Shown here piece after piece: positions 17,775-26,613 of a stretch of 64,000 bases of DNA. This DNA is from Paracoccus kondratievae (lineage in GTDB: Bacteria > Pseudomonadota > Alphaproteobacteria > Rhodobacterales > Rhodobacteraceae): the NCBI RefSeq assembly GCF_009301415.1, contig NZ_CP045072.1:1107001-1171000 (forward strand). The letters run 5' to 3'. A program made the position numbers and the translations under genes. Numbering within the stretch: position 1 is the first letter of the stretch; each line of letters opens with the position of its first letter. A model generated the notes under the pieces. The model saw nothing but the letters and a program-made list of their open reading frames with translations. It had not been told where the DNA came from and ran no database searches.

Positions 17775-19576
17775 GGGTTCACCTGCGTCTCTGGGCTGGC
17801 CATCTCCGCCGCGGGGGCGGGCTCTGGCTGCGGTCGAGTTTCAGGCGCTGCGGCCTCTGCCTCGGGGGCCTCGTCCGGGGCGGGGGCCGGATCAGGCGCA
17901 AGGCTGGAAACCGGGGCTGCACGTACGTCCTGCGCACCCGCCAGCACGGCCTTGCGATAAACCCCTGGTTCCAGCAGCGCACGGGCGGTGTCCCGAGTAT
18001 AACCCAGCAGCGCATCGGCTCGCACCGTCTGCAACGCAATCATGCCAAGCAGCAGGACCACCGGAACCACCTCAAGTGCAAGGATGCGCGGGGCTGGCCC
18101 TTCCTCGGCCCAGAAACGGCGGATACCAAAGCGCATCAGCGCAATCAGCGCCCCGAGCCCTGACAGGATCAGCATGGCGGCATAGACCCACAGCACCATC
18201 GGCAGATAACCCGCTGTCGATAGGTTATCCTGAATGGCCCCGCGCAGGATCGCAAGCTTGCCGATAAAGCCCGGCATCGGCGGCAGACCTGCAATCATCG
18301 CCGCGACAAGAGAGAAACAGATCGACATGGTCAGCCAACTGACGGTGCGCTGGCTCGCCGGGGCGGTGGTGTCCTCGACGGTGCCAAGGCCCATTGGCGC
18401 CCAGCGTTCCGACAGCGGGTCAAAGCCGTCATCCTCGACCGGGGCATCGTCATCGCCTTCGTCATTGCGGCTGACCGGCTCGGCAATCAGGAAAAAGGCC
18501 GAGATCGCGGCGGTCGAGCCGACCATGTAGTAAAGCGCGCCGCCCAGCATCAGGCTGCCGCCTCCGGCCTGTGCAAACCCGATCGCGGTCAACACGGTGC
18601 CGGACGAAATGATGGCCAGATAGCCGCCCTTGCGCACCAGCTCAGGCGTGCCAAGGATGCCGATCATGCCAAAGCCCATGGTCAGGACACCGCCGATCAT
18701 CAGAACCGGGGCGCCAAACCCCGCCGAGGGTCCGGCATCCGGCCCCAGTACCAACAGCGACAGGCGCAGGATCACATAGATCCCGACCTTGGTCATGATC
18801 GCCATGATCGCGGCGGCAGGCGGCGAGGCAGCCGCATAGGTCGGCGGCAGCCAGAAGCACAAGGGCCAGCTTGCCGCCTTGATCAGGAAGGCAAGGCCTA
18901 ACAGGCCCGCGGCGGCATGGAACAGCACCCGCTCGGCATCGTCGAGCCAGTAAAGCGCGCGCCCGATATCGGCCATAGTCAGCGTGCCGGTGGTGCCATA
19001 GACCAACGCCACCCCGATCAGGAAGAACAGCGAGGCGGCAAGGTTCACGGCAAGGTAATGCAGCCCGGCCTTGATCCTTTCGGGTCCTGAACCGTGCAGC
19101 ATCAACCCGTATGAGGCAGCAAGCATGACCTCAAAGAAAACAAAGAGGTTAAAGAGGTCTCCGGTCAGGAAAGAGCCGTTTACCCCCGCCAGCAGAAACT
19201 GGAACATGCTGTGATAATGCTGACCCTTGCCGTGCCAGCCCGCTGCCGCATAGATCAGCGACGGCGCCGCAAGCAGGGCGGTCAGCATCACCATCATCGC
19301 CGAAAGACGGTCGAGCACCAGCACAATGCCGATCGGCACCGGCCAGTCGCCAAGCCGGTACAGGCCGACAACCGTACCCCCCTGTTCGGTCGCAGATTTC
19401 ACATCCGAAACCAGTTCGATCGAGGCAAGAAAGGTCAACCCGACCGCAACCAGCCCCATGATCAGCTTGGTCTGCCGGTTACGGTCGTTGTAAAACAGCA
19501 TGATCGCGCCCGCGACGATCGGGATCAGGATCGGCGCAATCATCATATGGTCGGGCGCGACGCCGGTATTGATCAT
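17771..19576 (-). CDS. mrpD: Mrp/Pha cation:H+ antiporter subunit D, with extended C-terminal tail
   Basis: MrpD is a proton-translocating subunit related to complex I NuoM/NuoN. The 601-residue protein has about 14 predicted helices and the conserved FFEVMLAASYGL, KAASWPLCFWLPPTYAAASPPAAAIM and MTKVGIYVILR segments. It is longer than the usual subunit of about 500 residues. An acidic loop of about 50 residues (SRNDEGDDDAPVEDDGF region, about 365-415) and a Pro/Ala/Glu-rich C-terminal tail (about 555-601) account for the difference. It overlaps mrpC and mrpE. Confidence 0.95.
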   Translation of the reverse strand: MINTGVAPDHMMIAPILIPIVAGAIMLFYNDRNRQTKLIMGLVAVGLTFLASIELVSDVKSATEQGGTVVGLYRLGDWPVPIGIVLVLDRLSAMMVMLTALLAAPSLIYAAAGWHGKGQHYHSMFQFLLAGVNGSFLTGDLFNLFVFFEVMLAASYGLMLHGSGPERIKAGLHYLAVNLAASLFFLIGVALVYGTTGTLTMADIGRALYWLDDAERVLFHAAAGLLGLAFLIKAASWPLCFWLPPTYAAASPPAAAIMAIMTKVGIYVILRLSLLVLGPDAGPSAGFGAPVLMIGGVLTMGFGMIGILGTPELVRKGGYLAIISSGTVLTAIGFAQAGGGSLMLGGALYYMVGSTAAISAFFLIAEPVSRNDEGDDDAPVEDDGFDPLSERWAPMGLGTVEDTTAPASQRTVSWLTMSICFSLVAAMIAGLPPMPGFIGKLAILRGAIQDNLSTAGYLPMVLWVYAAMLILSGLGALIALMRFGIRRFWAEEGPAPRILALEVVPVVLLLGMIALQTVRADALLGYTRDTARALLEPGVYRKAVLAGAQDVRAAPVSSLAPDPAPAPDEAPEAEAAAPETRPQPEPAPAAEMASPETQVNP

Positions 19577-19917
19577 GAATGCCGCTCCTTACCATCGACA
19601 TGGTCGGTGCCCGTCACCCCGCGCGAGGCGATCATCAGCACAAGGAACAGCGCGGTGGTGGCAAAGCTGATGACGATGGCCGTCAGTACCAGCGCCTGTG
19701 GCAGCGGGTCGGCATAGGCGGTCGGATCGACGAAACCGCCCTTGGGCATGATCGGGGCCGCACCAACATAAAGCCGGCCCATGGCAAAGATGAACAGGTT
19801 TACCCCATAGGCCAGCAGACACAGCCCGACGATCACCTGATATGAGCGCGGGCGCAGCATCAGCCAGACCCCTGAGCCGACCAGAACACCAATGGCAAGG
19901 GCAAGGATCAGTTCCAT
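19573..19917 (-). CDS. mrpC: Mrp/Pha cation:H+ antiporter subunit C
   Basis: The 114-residue protein has three helices and resembles NuoK, with the GSGVWLMLRPRSYQVIVGLCLLAYGVNLFIF region and PLPQALVLTAIVISFATTALFLVL. The last segment is the highly conserved core of MnhC/PhaC. Its start is at the final base of the MrpA stop codon region (1-bp overlap at 19917), and its stop overlaps mrpD by 4 bp. Confidence 0.95.
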   Translation of the reverse strand: MELILALAIGVLVGSGVWLMLRPRSYQVIVGLCLLAYGVNLFIFAMGRLYVGAAPIMPKGGFVDPTAYADPLPQALVLTAIVISFATTALFLVLMIASRGVTGTDHVDGKERHS

Positions 19918-22787
19918 TACTTCAGCTCCTTGCCGGTGTCTGAGGGGCGGGCGACACGTAGTGACTGGTGAGCGATGGCGATCAACATCAGCACGATGGC
20001 CCCCAGCACCAGCGAAAACACGCCAAAGTCAAACAGCATCGCGGTCGAGAAGGGCACCTTTCCGATCACCGGAATATCCACATATTGCGCATGGGCGCTA
20101 AGGAACGGATAGCCAAATATCCACGAGCCCGCCCCGACCGCGGCCGAGATCGTCAGCCCCGAGGCCATCCAGCGCACCGGCAGCACGGTCAGGCGGGCCT
20201 CGACCCAGCGCACATTGGCAGCGACATATTGCAGCAACAGGCCGACAGCCAGCGTGACCCCGGCGGCAAAGCCGCCACCCGGCAGGTCATGGCCGCGGAA
20301 GAACAGATAGGCCGACAACGCGATGATCGGCGCAAACATCCATTGCATCAGTACAGCCGGAACAAACAGATAGGCCTCAAGCGCCTGTTCCTCGGCATCA
20401 AGCTGCGGACGCGGGCGCTCGACACTCTCCGGTGCGGGTCGGAAGCGGCGAAGCAGCGCATAAACCGTCAGCCCGACGATGGCGAGAACAGTGATTTCGC
20501 CAAAGGTGTCGAAAGCGCGGAAATCGACAAGGATGACGTTGACGACGTTGGTGCCTCCGCCTTCGACATAGGCGTTACGCAGGAACCAGTCACCGACCGA
20601 AGCGCCGGGCGTAGTCAGCAGCACCGCCAGCGCCAGCGCGGTCATGCCGGTCCCACAGGCCAGGGCAATCAGCAGGTCGCGGCTGCGGCGGGCACGGGCG
20701 GCAAGGTTGTTGTCGCCCGGGATCTCTTTGTCACGCTTGGGCAGCCAGCGCAGGCCCAGAAGCAACAGCGCGGTGGTCGCGATCTCGACCAGCAGCTGGG
20801 TCACGGCAAGGTCGGGGGCCGACAGCCAGACGAAGGTTGCGCAGGTGACAAGCCCCGCGCCCCCCATCAGCACCAGCGCGGCAAAGCGGTGATACTTGGC
20901 CTGCCATGCCGCCCCGACAGCACAGGTGCCGCCAACGAGCCATAGCAGCGCAAAGACCAGCTCATTCGCGCCGATCTTTGGCATCGGTACGTTCCAGTCC
21001 AGCGTACGCAGCACGAACCAAGAGGCCGCAAGTGACAACAGGACCATGGCGCGCAGTTGCGCCTGCAGCCCGTTCGCCGACAGCACGCGCAGCGCAAGTC
21101 GCGGCAGGCGGGTTGTCAGCATCTGCAAGAGCCAGTCAAACCCATGCGCGAAATCAAGCTTTCGCATGATCCGCGTCCCATCCTCGCCCGAATCGATCAC
21201 CCGGCGCGGAATCAGATAGATCACCGCGCCCAGCGTCATGGCGATCATGCTCATGATCAGGGGCGGGTTGACGCCATGCCAGATCTTAAGGCTGAAATGC
21301 GGCAGATCAGGTCCGACGACGGCAAAGCTGGCCGTCTGCAGCCATGTGCCCAGAACCTGCTGGGGGAATATGCCCACAGCAAGGCAGATCGCCACAAGGA
21401 TTGCCACCGGCAGCCGCATCAACAGCGGCGGTTCATGCGGTTCATGCGGCAGATCGGTCGCGGGCGGGCCGAAAAATACCGTCACGATAAAGCGCAGCGA
21501 ATAGGCGGCACTAAAGGCACCGGCCACAACCGCGACATAAGGCGCAAAATTGTCAAGAAAGCTGCCGTTGTTCCAGACATAGGTCGCCTGAAAGAACATC
21601 TCTTTCGACAAAAACCCGTTCAGCAATGGCACCCCAGCCATGGCGCCCGAGGCGATGATTGCCAGTGCCGCTGTCACCGGCATCGCGCGCGCCAATCCTG
21701 ACAGGCGGCGCATGTCGCGGGTCCCGGTCTCATGATCAATGATGCCGGCGGCCATGAACAGCGAAGCCTTGAAGACCGCGTGATTGACAATGTGGAACAC
21801 CGCAGCGATCAGCGCGAAAGGCGTGCCGATGCCGGCCAGCGCCGTTATCAGCCCCAGATGGCTGATGGTGGAATAGGCAAGCAGCCCTTTCAGATCGTGG
21901 CGGAAAAGCGCAATTACAGCACCAAGCAACAGCGTCGCCAGCCCGATTCCGGTAACGATCATGAACCACAAATCTGTACCGCCAAGCGCCGGGTGAAAGC
22001 GCAGCAGAACAAAGACCCCGGCCTTCACCATGGTCGCCGAATGCAGATAAGACGACACCGGTGTCGGTGCGGCCATGGCATTGGGCAGCCAGAAATGGAA
22101 CGGGAACTGCGCCGATTTAGTGAACGCACCCAGCACGAACAGGATCAGCACCGCAGGATAAAGGCGATGAATGGTGATCTGCGGTCCGGCCGCCAACACC
22201 GCCTCAAGATCATAGCTGCCAGCGATCTGGCCCAGGATAATCATCGCCACCATCAGGCACAGCCCGCCTGAAGCAGTGACGATCAGCGACATCCGCGCAC
22301 CGTCGCGTGCATCCTGTCTTTGATACCAATAGCCGATGAGCAGGAACGAGACGATGCTTGTCAGTTCCCAGAATACCACCAGCATGATGATATTGCCCGA
22401 CAGAAGCAGGCCCGACATCGCCCCGGCAAAGGCCAGCAGACAGGAATAAAGCCGTGGAACCGGATCGTCGGGCGACATGTAATAGCGGGCATAGAGAATG
22501 ACCAGAAAACCGATCCCCGCCACCAATACCATGAACAGCCATGAAAAGCCGTCAATGCGGAAAGTCAGGTCAAGCCCAACGGAACTGACCCATTCAAAGG
22601 TCCCGGTGATACTTTGCCCATCGGTGACAGCGGGATAAAGCACACCCAGGATCACCAGCGCGACAATCATCGTCAGCCCGGCGAGCCAGGCTTCTGCATT
22701 GCGTGCTCCGATAGGAAGCGTAGCCGCCAAAGCGGCCGAAACGAATGGCGTCAGAACAAGCAACAGCAACAGGTTCTGTTCAACCAT
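19917..22787 (-). CDS. mrpA: Mrp/Pha cation:H+ antiporter, fused subunits A and B
   Basis: The 956-residue protein combines MrpA (NuoL-like, about residues 1-780, with HSATMVKAGVFVLLRFHPAL, FRHDLKGLLAYSTISHLGLI and HIVNHAVFKASLFMAAGIIDHETGTRD) and an MrpB domain (about 810-950, with FFRGHDLPGGGFAAGVTLAVGLLLQY). No separate mrpB gene exists, so the operon has six genes, as in the rhizobial pha operon. ATG 22787 is supported by AAGGAAGACA upstream and by homologue starts; an upstream in-frame extension to 22961 is unconserved. The complex exports Na+ or K+ in exchange for protons, giving alkali and salt tolerance. Confidence 0.96.
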   Translation of the reverse strand: MVEQNLLLLLVLTPFVSAALAATLPIGARNAEAWLAGLTMIVALVILGVLYPAVTDGQSITGTFEWVSSVGLDLTFRIDGFSWLFMVLVAGIGFLVILYARYYMSPDDPVPRLYSCLLAFAGAMSGLLLSGNIIMLVVFWELTSIVSFLLIGYWYQRQDARDGARMSLIVTASGGLCLMVAMIILGQIAGSYDLEAVLAAGPQITIHRLYPAVLILFVLGAFTKSAQFPFHFWLPNAMAAPTPVSSYLHSATMVKAGVFVLLRFHPALGGTDLWFMIVTGIGLATLLLGAVIALFRHDLKGLLAYSTISHLGLITALAGIGTPFALIAAVFHIVNHAVFKASLFMAAGIIDHETGTRDMRRLSGLARAMPVTAALAIIASGAMAGVPLLNGFLSKEMFFQATYVWNNGSFLDNFAPYVAVVAGAFSAAYSLRFIVTVFFGPPATDLPHEPHEPPLLMRLPVAILVAICLAVGIFPQQVLGTWLQTASFAVVGPDLPHFSLKIWHGVNPPLIMSMIAMTLGAVIYLIPRRVIDSGEDGTRIMRKLDFAHGFDWLLQMLTTRLPRLALRVLSANGLQAQLRAMVLLSLAASWFVLRTLDWNVPMPKIGANELVFALLWLVGGTCAVGAAWQAKYHRFAALVLMGGAGLVTCATFVWLSAPDLAVTQLLVEIATTALLLLGLRWLPKRDKEIPGDNNLAARARRSRDLLIALACGTGMTALALAVLLTTPGASVGDWFLRNAYVEGGGTNVVNVILVDFRAFDTFGEITVLAIVGLTVYALLRRFRPAPESVERPRPQLDAEEQALEAYLFVPAVLMQWMFAPIIALSAYLFFRGHDLPGGGFAAGVTLAVGLLLQYVAANVRWVEARLTVLPVRWMASGLTISAAVGAGSWIFGYPFLSAHAQYVDIPVIGKVPFSTAMLFDFGVFSLVLGAIVLMLIAIAHQSLRVARPSDTGKELK

Positions 22788-22818
22788 TGTCTTCCTTTTT
22801 GGGTTGGAGCTTGTTTGG

Positions 22819-22848
22819 ATAATAGACGCGCGACGGGACGGAATACAA
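22819..22848 (-). promoter_or_regulatory. candidate sigma-70 promoter of the mrp operon
   Basis: On the minus strand, TTGTAT (22848-22843) and TATTAT (22824-22819) are separated by 18 bp, about 31 bp upstream of the mrpA start codon. The 145-bp gap is AT-richer than its surroundings. This is pattern matching only. Confidence 0.35.
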
Positions 22849-22925
22849 CCGACCCGATCGATAAAAGTGACGTAAAAATCCAAGATCAGGAATATTTTAT
22901 CGCGCCCGTAAACAGGACGCGGAAC

Positions 22926-22944
22926 CGGGGCCTTAACGGCCCCG
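22926..22944 (-). terminator. hairpin at the end of the PLP decarboxylase gene
   Basis: A 7-bp GC stem (22926-22932 with 22938-22944, TTAAC loop) includes the decarboxylase stop codon. No T-run follows on the minus strand, so it may be a weak terminator or an mRNA 3'-end stabiliser. Confidence 0.35.
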
Positions 22945-24192
22945 ATCAGGGGTCGCGTCACAAAGCTGCTCTCCGGTCAACAGGACCTCGGCGGGCAGGG
23001 GGTGGCTGATGAAATAAAGCGGGCTGGCCGTCGGCCCATAAGCTCCACAGCCGTGAATGGCGATCAGATCGCCCTCATCAAGCCGCGGCAACAGCACCCG
23101 GCTACCCAGCTTGTCGATCGAGGTGCAGAGCGGGCCGGAAATATCCTGCGGCTCGTCTGGTCGGGTACCGCCTTCATCGCCGCCGACACGGTGGATGACG
23201 TAATTGCGCCGCAGCACCATCCCGAAATTGCCCGAGGCTGCAAGGTTCGCGTTCAGACCCCCATCACAGATGGCAATACGGCTGCCGCGCGATTGCTTGA
23301 CCGAGACGACGCGGGCCAGAAACCAGCCCGCCGGGCCGACCAGATAGCGGCCAAGTTCCAGCACCAGCCGGGTGTCAGCAAAGCGCGGATCTGCAAGGAA
23401 GGCATCCAGATCAGGCCCGACCCCGGCGGCGATGGCGGCAAGATCAAGCTCACTTTCGCCCGGGTGATAGGGAATGCCCAAGCCCGAACCGAAGATCAGC
23501 TTTCCCGGCCGCAGGTCCAGCGATACACAGATTTCAGAGAATACCTGCATAAAGATGCGCCAGTTCTCGCAGATCGCCTCGGATTTCAGCGATTGCGTGC
23601 CGGAATAGATATGCAGTCCGATAATACGCAGGTTGGGCAAGGTGGCGATCTGGGGCAGTTCGGTCGGCGCGTTCTCGACATCAATGCCGAAGGGGCTGGG
23701 ACGGCCGGCCATCTGGTCGCCAAATCCCTTGGGCACCCGCGCAGGGGCAAGCCGGATCATGACCGGCTGAACGCGCCCAAGCTCGGCCGCAATGGCATCG
23801 GCAAGCCGGGCCTCGCGCAGGCTTTCCAGCACCAGCTCTCCAACACCACCCGAGATGGCTGCGCGCAATTCGGCCTCGCGTTTGGCGGGACCGGTAAAAC
23901 TGATCAGCCCAGGTTGCCAGCCTGTTTGACGGCCAAGCGCGAACTCTCCGCCCGACGAGACGTCAAGCAGGTCTACCTGATCCCGCATCCAACCCAGAAG
24001 CGCCGGGTTCGGATTGCTTTTGACCGCAAAGCTGATGCTGAACCAGCGACCGAGGTGCGCACGCAGATGCGCCAGCCGCGCCGTGATCACATCGGTCGCA
24101 TAGACATAGGCGGGGGTACCATAGCGTTCTGCCGCCTCGGCCAGATGGCGGTCCAGCGTGGCGGTCCCGGGCTCACTCAAGGGATTGGACAT
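22933..24192 (-). CDS. fold-type III PLP-dependent decarboxylase (ornithine/DAP decarboxylase family), carrier-protein-associated
   Basis: The 419-residue protein has the alanine-racemase-like TIM barrel and C-terminal beta domain of group IV decarboxylases. The PLP lysine is in SFAVKSNPNPALL (about Lys58). Other motifs are VSSGGEFALG, HIYSGTQSLKSE, the phosphate-binding GSGLGIPYHPGE, LELGRYLVGPAGWFLARV, the CDGGLN loop with the active-site Cys, and the C-terminal GCGAYGP. It resembles the decarboxylases paired with an acyl-CoA ligase and carrier protein in exosortase-A loci more than LysA. By analogy with BtrK of butirosin synthesis it may act on an amino acid bound to the carrier protein (inference). 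Its ATG at 24192 lies inside the carrier-protein gene, so the two are coupled. Confidence 0.85.
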   Translation of the reverse strand: MSNPLSEPGTATLDRHLAEAAERYGTPAYVYATDVITARLAHLRAHLGRWFSISFAVKSNPNPALLGWMRDQVDLLDVSSGGEFALGRQTGWQPGLISFTGPAKREAELRAAISGGVGELVLESLREARLADAIAAELGRVQPVMIRLAPARVPKGFGDQMAGRPSPFGIDVENAPTELPQIATLPNLRIIGLHIYSGTQSLKSEAICENWRIFMQVFSEICVSLDLRPGKLIFGSGLGIPYHPGESELDLAAIAAGVGPDLDAFLADPRFADTRLVLELGRYLVGPAGWFLARVVSVKQSRGSRIAICDGGLNANLAASGNFGMVLRRNYVIHRVGGDEGGTRPDEPQDISGPLCTSIDKLGSRVLLPRLDEGDLIAIHGCGAYGPTASPLYFISHPLPAEVLLTGEQLCDATPDRGR

Positions 24193-24409
24193 AGGCAAGG
24201 ATGGCGTCGACGGTGTCGAAATTCTCCAGCGTCACATCGCCCGGCTGGACGCGAACGCCTGCCTGCTGCTCGACAAATGAAATCAGCCCGACCATCGCCA
24301 CCGAGTCGAGGATGCCGCTGGAAAAAAGCTCGGTCCCGCCCTCAGGCGCAGTGTCGATGTTCAGGTCATTGCTGATATAACGGATCAATTCGTCCTTACC
24401 GAAACTCAT
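24173..24409 (-). CDS. free-standing acyl/peptidyl carrier protein
   Basis: The 78-residue carrier protein has the four-helix ACP pattern with the phosphopantetheine serine in SSGILDSVAMVGLISFVE (Ser36; DSV replaces the fatty-acid DSL). It is much less acidic than fatty-acid AcpP and is not next to fab genes, so it is a dedicated carrier. It lies 19 bp after the ligase gene and overlaps the decarboxylase gene. The simplest reading is that the ligase loads an acyl or amino-acyl group onto Ser36 and the decarboxylase or the acyltransferase uses it (inference). Confidence 0.88.
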   Translation of the reverse strand: MSFGKDELIRYISNDLNIDTAPEGGTELFSSGILDSVAMVGLISFVEQQAGVRVQPGDVTLENFDTVDAILAYVQSLE

Positions 24410-24428
24410 GAAATAAATCCTTTTTTTA

Positions 24429-26000
24429 TCAATTATCTAATGAGGCTTTAACGGCAGATATAATAGCCGGGCGGTCCAGCTTGCCGCTGGCAGTACGCGG
24501 CATCATCCCCTGCCAGGTATGATGGCGCTGCGGACGCATGTAATGGGGCATGGCACGGGCACAATGCGCGGCAAGTGCTGTTTCGTCGCCCTGTGGCAGG
24601 TAGCTGACAACCGCATGGACCGCCTGCCCAAGATCGGCATCCTCGACCCCAAAGGCGACGACATCACTGACCAGTCCGCTTTGTGAGATTGCGTCCTCGA
24701 CCTCGGTCGGGGATAGGCGAAAGCCCAGCGTCTTGATCATCTCGTCCATGCGGCTGACAAACCACATATCCCCGTCATCATCGACGCGAACCAGATCGCC
24801 CGACCAGACCACCGGCTCATCGCCAAGAATATGGGCAAGCTCGGGGCAGGGGCGGATCTTTTGGGTGGTGATTTCGGGTTTTTCCCAATAACCCATGCTG
24901 ACCAGCGGGCCGGCGTGAACCAGCTCTCCCTGCTCTTCGGGGCCGGCGATGCCTTCGCCATGCTTGATCGCAAAGACGCGCGCATTGGGGATCTGCTGAC
25001 CGATCGAGCCCATTTTGGCCGCGAAACGTTCCGGCGGCAGGTAGGTCGAGCGGAACGCCTCGGTCAGCCCATACATCAGATAGATATCCGCGCCCGGAAA
25101 CACCTGGGGCAAAAGCTCCAGAATGTTCGGGGGGATCTTGCCGCCGGTATTGGTGATCCGCCGCAGCGCGGGCAAAGCGGTCGGCCGGTCGGCCAGCAGC
25201 CGCACGATCTGGTTCCACAAGGGAGGCACGCCGGCGATACCGGTCACCGCCTCGGCCGCGGCCATGCGGATGATCTCGGCCGGCATGGTCAGCGGTTGAT
25301 GAACGACGGTGCCGCCCGTCAGCATCATTGTCGTCAACTGGTTCAGCCCTGCATCGAAACTGTAGGGCAGGACGGAAAGCAGCCGGTCGCTTTCGTCAAG
25401 TTTCAGATATTGTGCAACCGAGATCGCGCCGACGCGAATATTGCGATGGCTCAGCATCACACCTTTGGGCGCACCTGTCGAACCCGAGGTGTAGATGATC
25501 ATCGCCAATCCGCGCGGATCGCATTCGTCGGGCGCAGAGGCCCTGTCAGCGGCAGGCGCCGCCCAGGGGTCCGCGCCCTGGACAAGGCCCTCGGCCTTGC
25601 CCTGAACCAGATAGGCCGTGCCCTCGGGCAAGGCGTTTTCACCCGTCAGCGCGTCAAGCACGTTGCGGGGCAGGATGACTGCCCGTGCCCTGCTGTCGCG
25701 GGCAACATAAGCCAGTTGCGCAGGCGTCCAGCGGATGTTCACATTGACGACCACGGCGCCCATTTTCCATGCGCCGAACATGGCCGCGACCTCGTCGATG
25801 CCCTTGCGCAGATGCACGATGACCCGGTCACCTGGACGGATACCTCGCGCACCAAGCCAGTCGGCAATGCATCCGGCCTCGGCCGCAAGCTCGGCATAGG
25901 TGACAGAGCGGCCGCGATCCACCGCAGCGATCTTGCCCGCGCGATGCGGCAGATTATCGGCCATGAGGGACCACATGATGCGGTCGAAATCCTTACTCAT
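24429..26000 (-). CDS. AMP-forming acyl/amino-acyl ligase (ANL superfamily), exosortase-A-ligase-like
   Basis: The 523-residue adenylating enzyme has the A3 motif IIYTSGSTGAPKG (about 168-180), the A5-type YGLTEAFRSTYLPPE, the A7 SGDLVRVDDDG, the A8 hinge MDEMIKTLGFRLSPTEVE and the A10 lysine in RTASGKLDR (about Lys507). The YGLTEAFRSTYLPPE string is, from memory, typical of the exosortase-A-associated ligase subfamily (TIGR03098-like). It activates a carboxylate as acyl-AMP, and the adjacent carrier protein is the likely acceptor. The ATG at 26000 overlaps the acyltransferase gene end by 8 bp; the longer frame upstream is unconserved. The real substrate is unknown. Confidence 0.87.
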   Translation of the reverse strand: MSKDFDRIMWSLMADNLPHRAGKIAAVDRGRSVTYAELAAEAGCIADWLGARGIRPGDRVIVHLRKGIDEVAAMFGAWKMGAVVVNVNIRWTPAQLAYVARDSRARAVILPRNVLDALTGENALPEGTAYLVQGKAEGLVQGADPWAAPAADRASAPDECDPRGLAMIIYTSGSTGAPKGVMLSHRNIRVGAISVAQYLKLDESDRLLSVLPYSFDAGLNQLTTMMLTGGTVVHQPLTMPAEIIRMAAAEAVTGIAGVPPLWNQIVRLLADRPTALPALRRITNTGGKIPPNILELLPQVFPGADIYLMYGLTEAFRSTYLPPERFAAKMGSIGQQIPNARVFAIKHGEGIAGPEEQGELVHAGPLVSMGYWEKPEITTQKIRPCPELAHILGDEPVVWSGDLVRVDDDGDMWFVSRMDEMIKTLGFRLSPTEVEDAISQSGLVSDVVAFGVEDADLGQAVHAVVSYLPQGDETALAAHCARAMPHYMRPQRHHTWQGMMPRTASGKLDRPAIISAVKASLDN

Positions 26001-26529
26001 CGCCCGGCGCCTTGTTGCGTGCCGCAAAGATCGGCAGGCTGGGATAGATCTTGGCAGGTGAGCCGATGACGACAGAATCAGAGGGCACATTGGCGGTCAC
26101 CGCAGTATTCGCCCCGATGCGCACCCGGTCGCCGATGGTGATCGGCCCCAGCACACAGGAATTCACCCCGATAAAGACGTCATCCCCGATGACAGGTGCA
26201 CCCGGCCCCATGTTGGTGCCGATGGTGACATTGTGCATCACTCCACAGCGGTCACCGATGACCACATCGGGATGGATCGACAGCGAACCCTCGGCATGGA
26301 TGATGTGAAAATCGGCGCCAAGCCTGACCTGCGGCGGGATCCAGACCTTGGTTACGTTCAGGATCAGCATGCGCATCAGCGCATAGGGTTTGGTAGCCAG
26401 CCAGCGCAGCGGGGGATTTTTGATCCCGATGGCCCAACGTCCGTATCTGTAAATGGCCAGAGAGACAAAGGCCGGCTCGGTCAGCGAACTGCCGTGTCGT
26501 CTGTAATCGTCCCTGAGGGTCTTAAACAT
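25993..26529 (-). CDS. left-handed beta-helix (hexapeptide) acetyltransferase, CysE-like
   Basis: The 178-residue protein has an N-terminal helical part (about 1-60) and hexapeptide repeats (about 70-165: IHPDVVIGDRCGVMHNVTIG, PVIGDDVFIGVNSCVLGP, ITIGDRVRIGANTAV). It ends in VVIGSPAKI, the ending of serine O-acetyltransferases and sugar O-acetyltransferases. The active-site His lies in VMHNVTIG. It lacks the full-length CysE N-terminal domain, so it more likely acetylates a sugar or a pathway intermediate than free serine. ATG 26529 is preferred; the in-frame extension to 26580 is unconserved. Confidence 0.8.
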   Translation of the reverse strand: MFKTLRDDYRRHGSSLTEPAFVSLAIYRYGRWAIGIKNPPLRWLATKPYALMRMLILNVTKVWIPPQVRLGADFHIIHAEGSLSIHPDVVIGDRCGVMHNVTIGTNMGPGAPVIGDDVFIGVNSCVLGPITIGDRVRIGANTAVTANVPSDSVVIGSPAKIYPSLPIFAARNKAPGDE

Positions 26530-26613
26530 CGCGGCGCACTTGCCAATGAAAATTTGGAACAATCCGTATTCCGGACCCATATTCCCATTGGCCGCCCCGG
26601 CTCAACCTGACGT

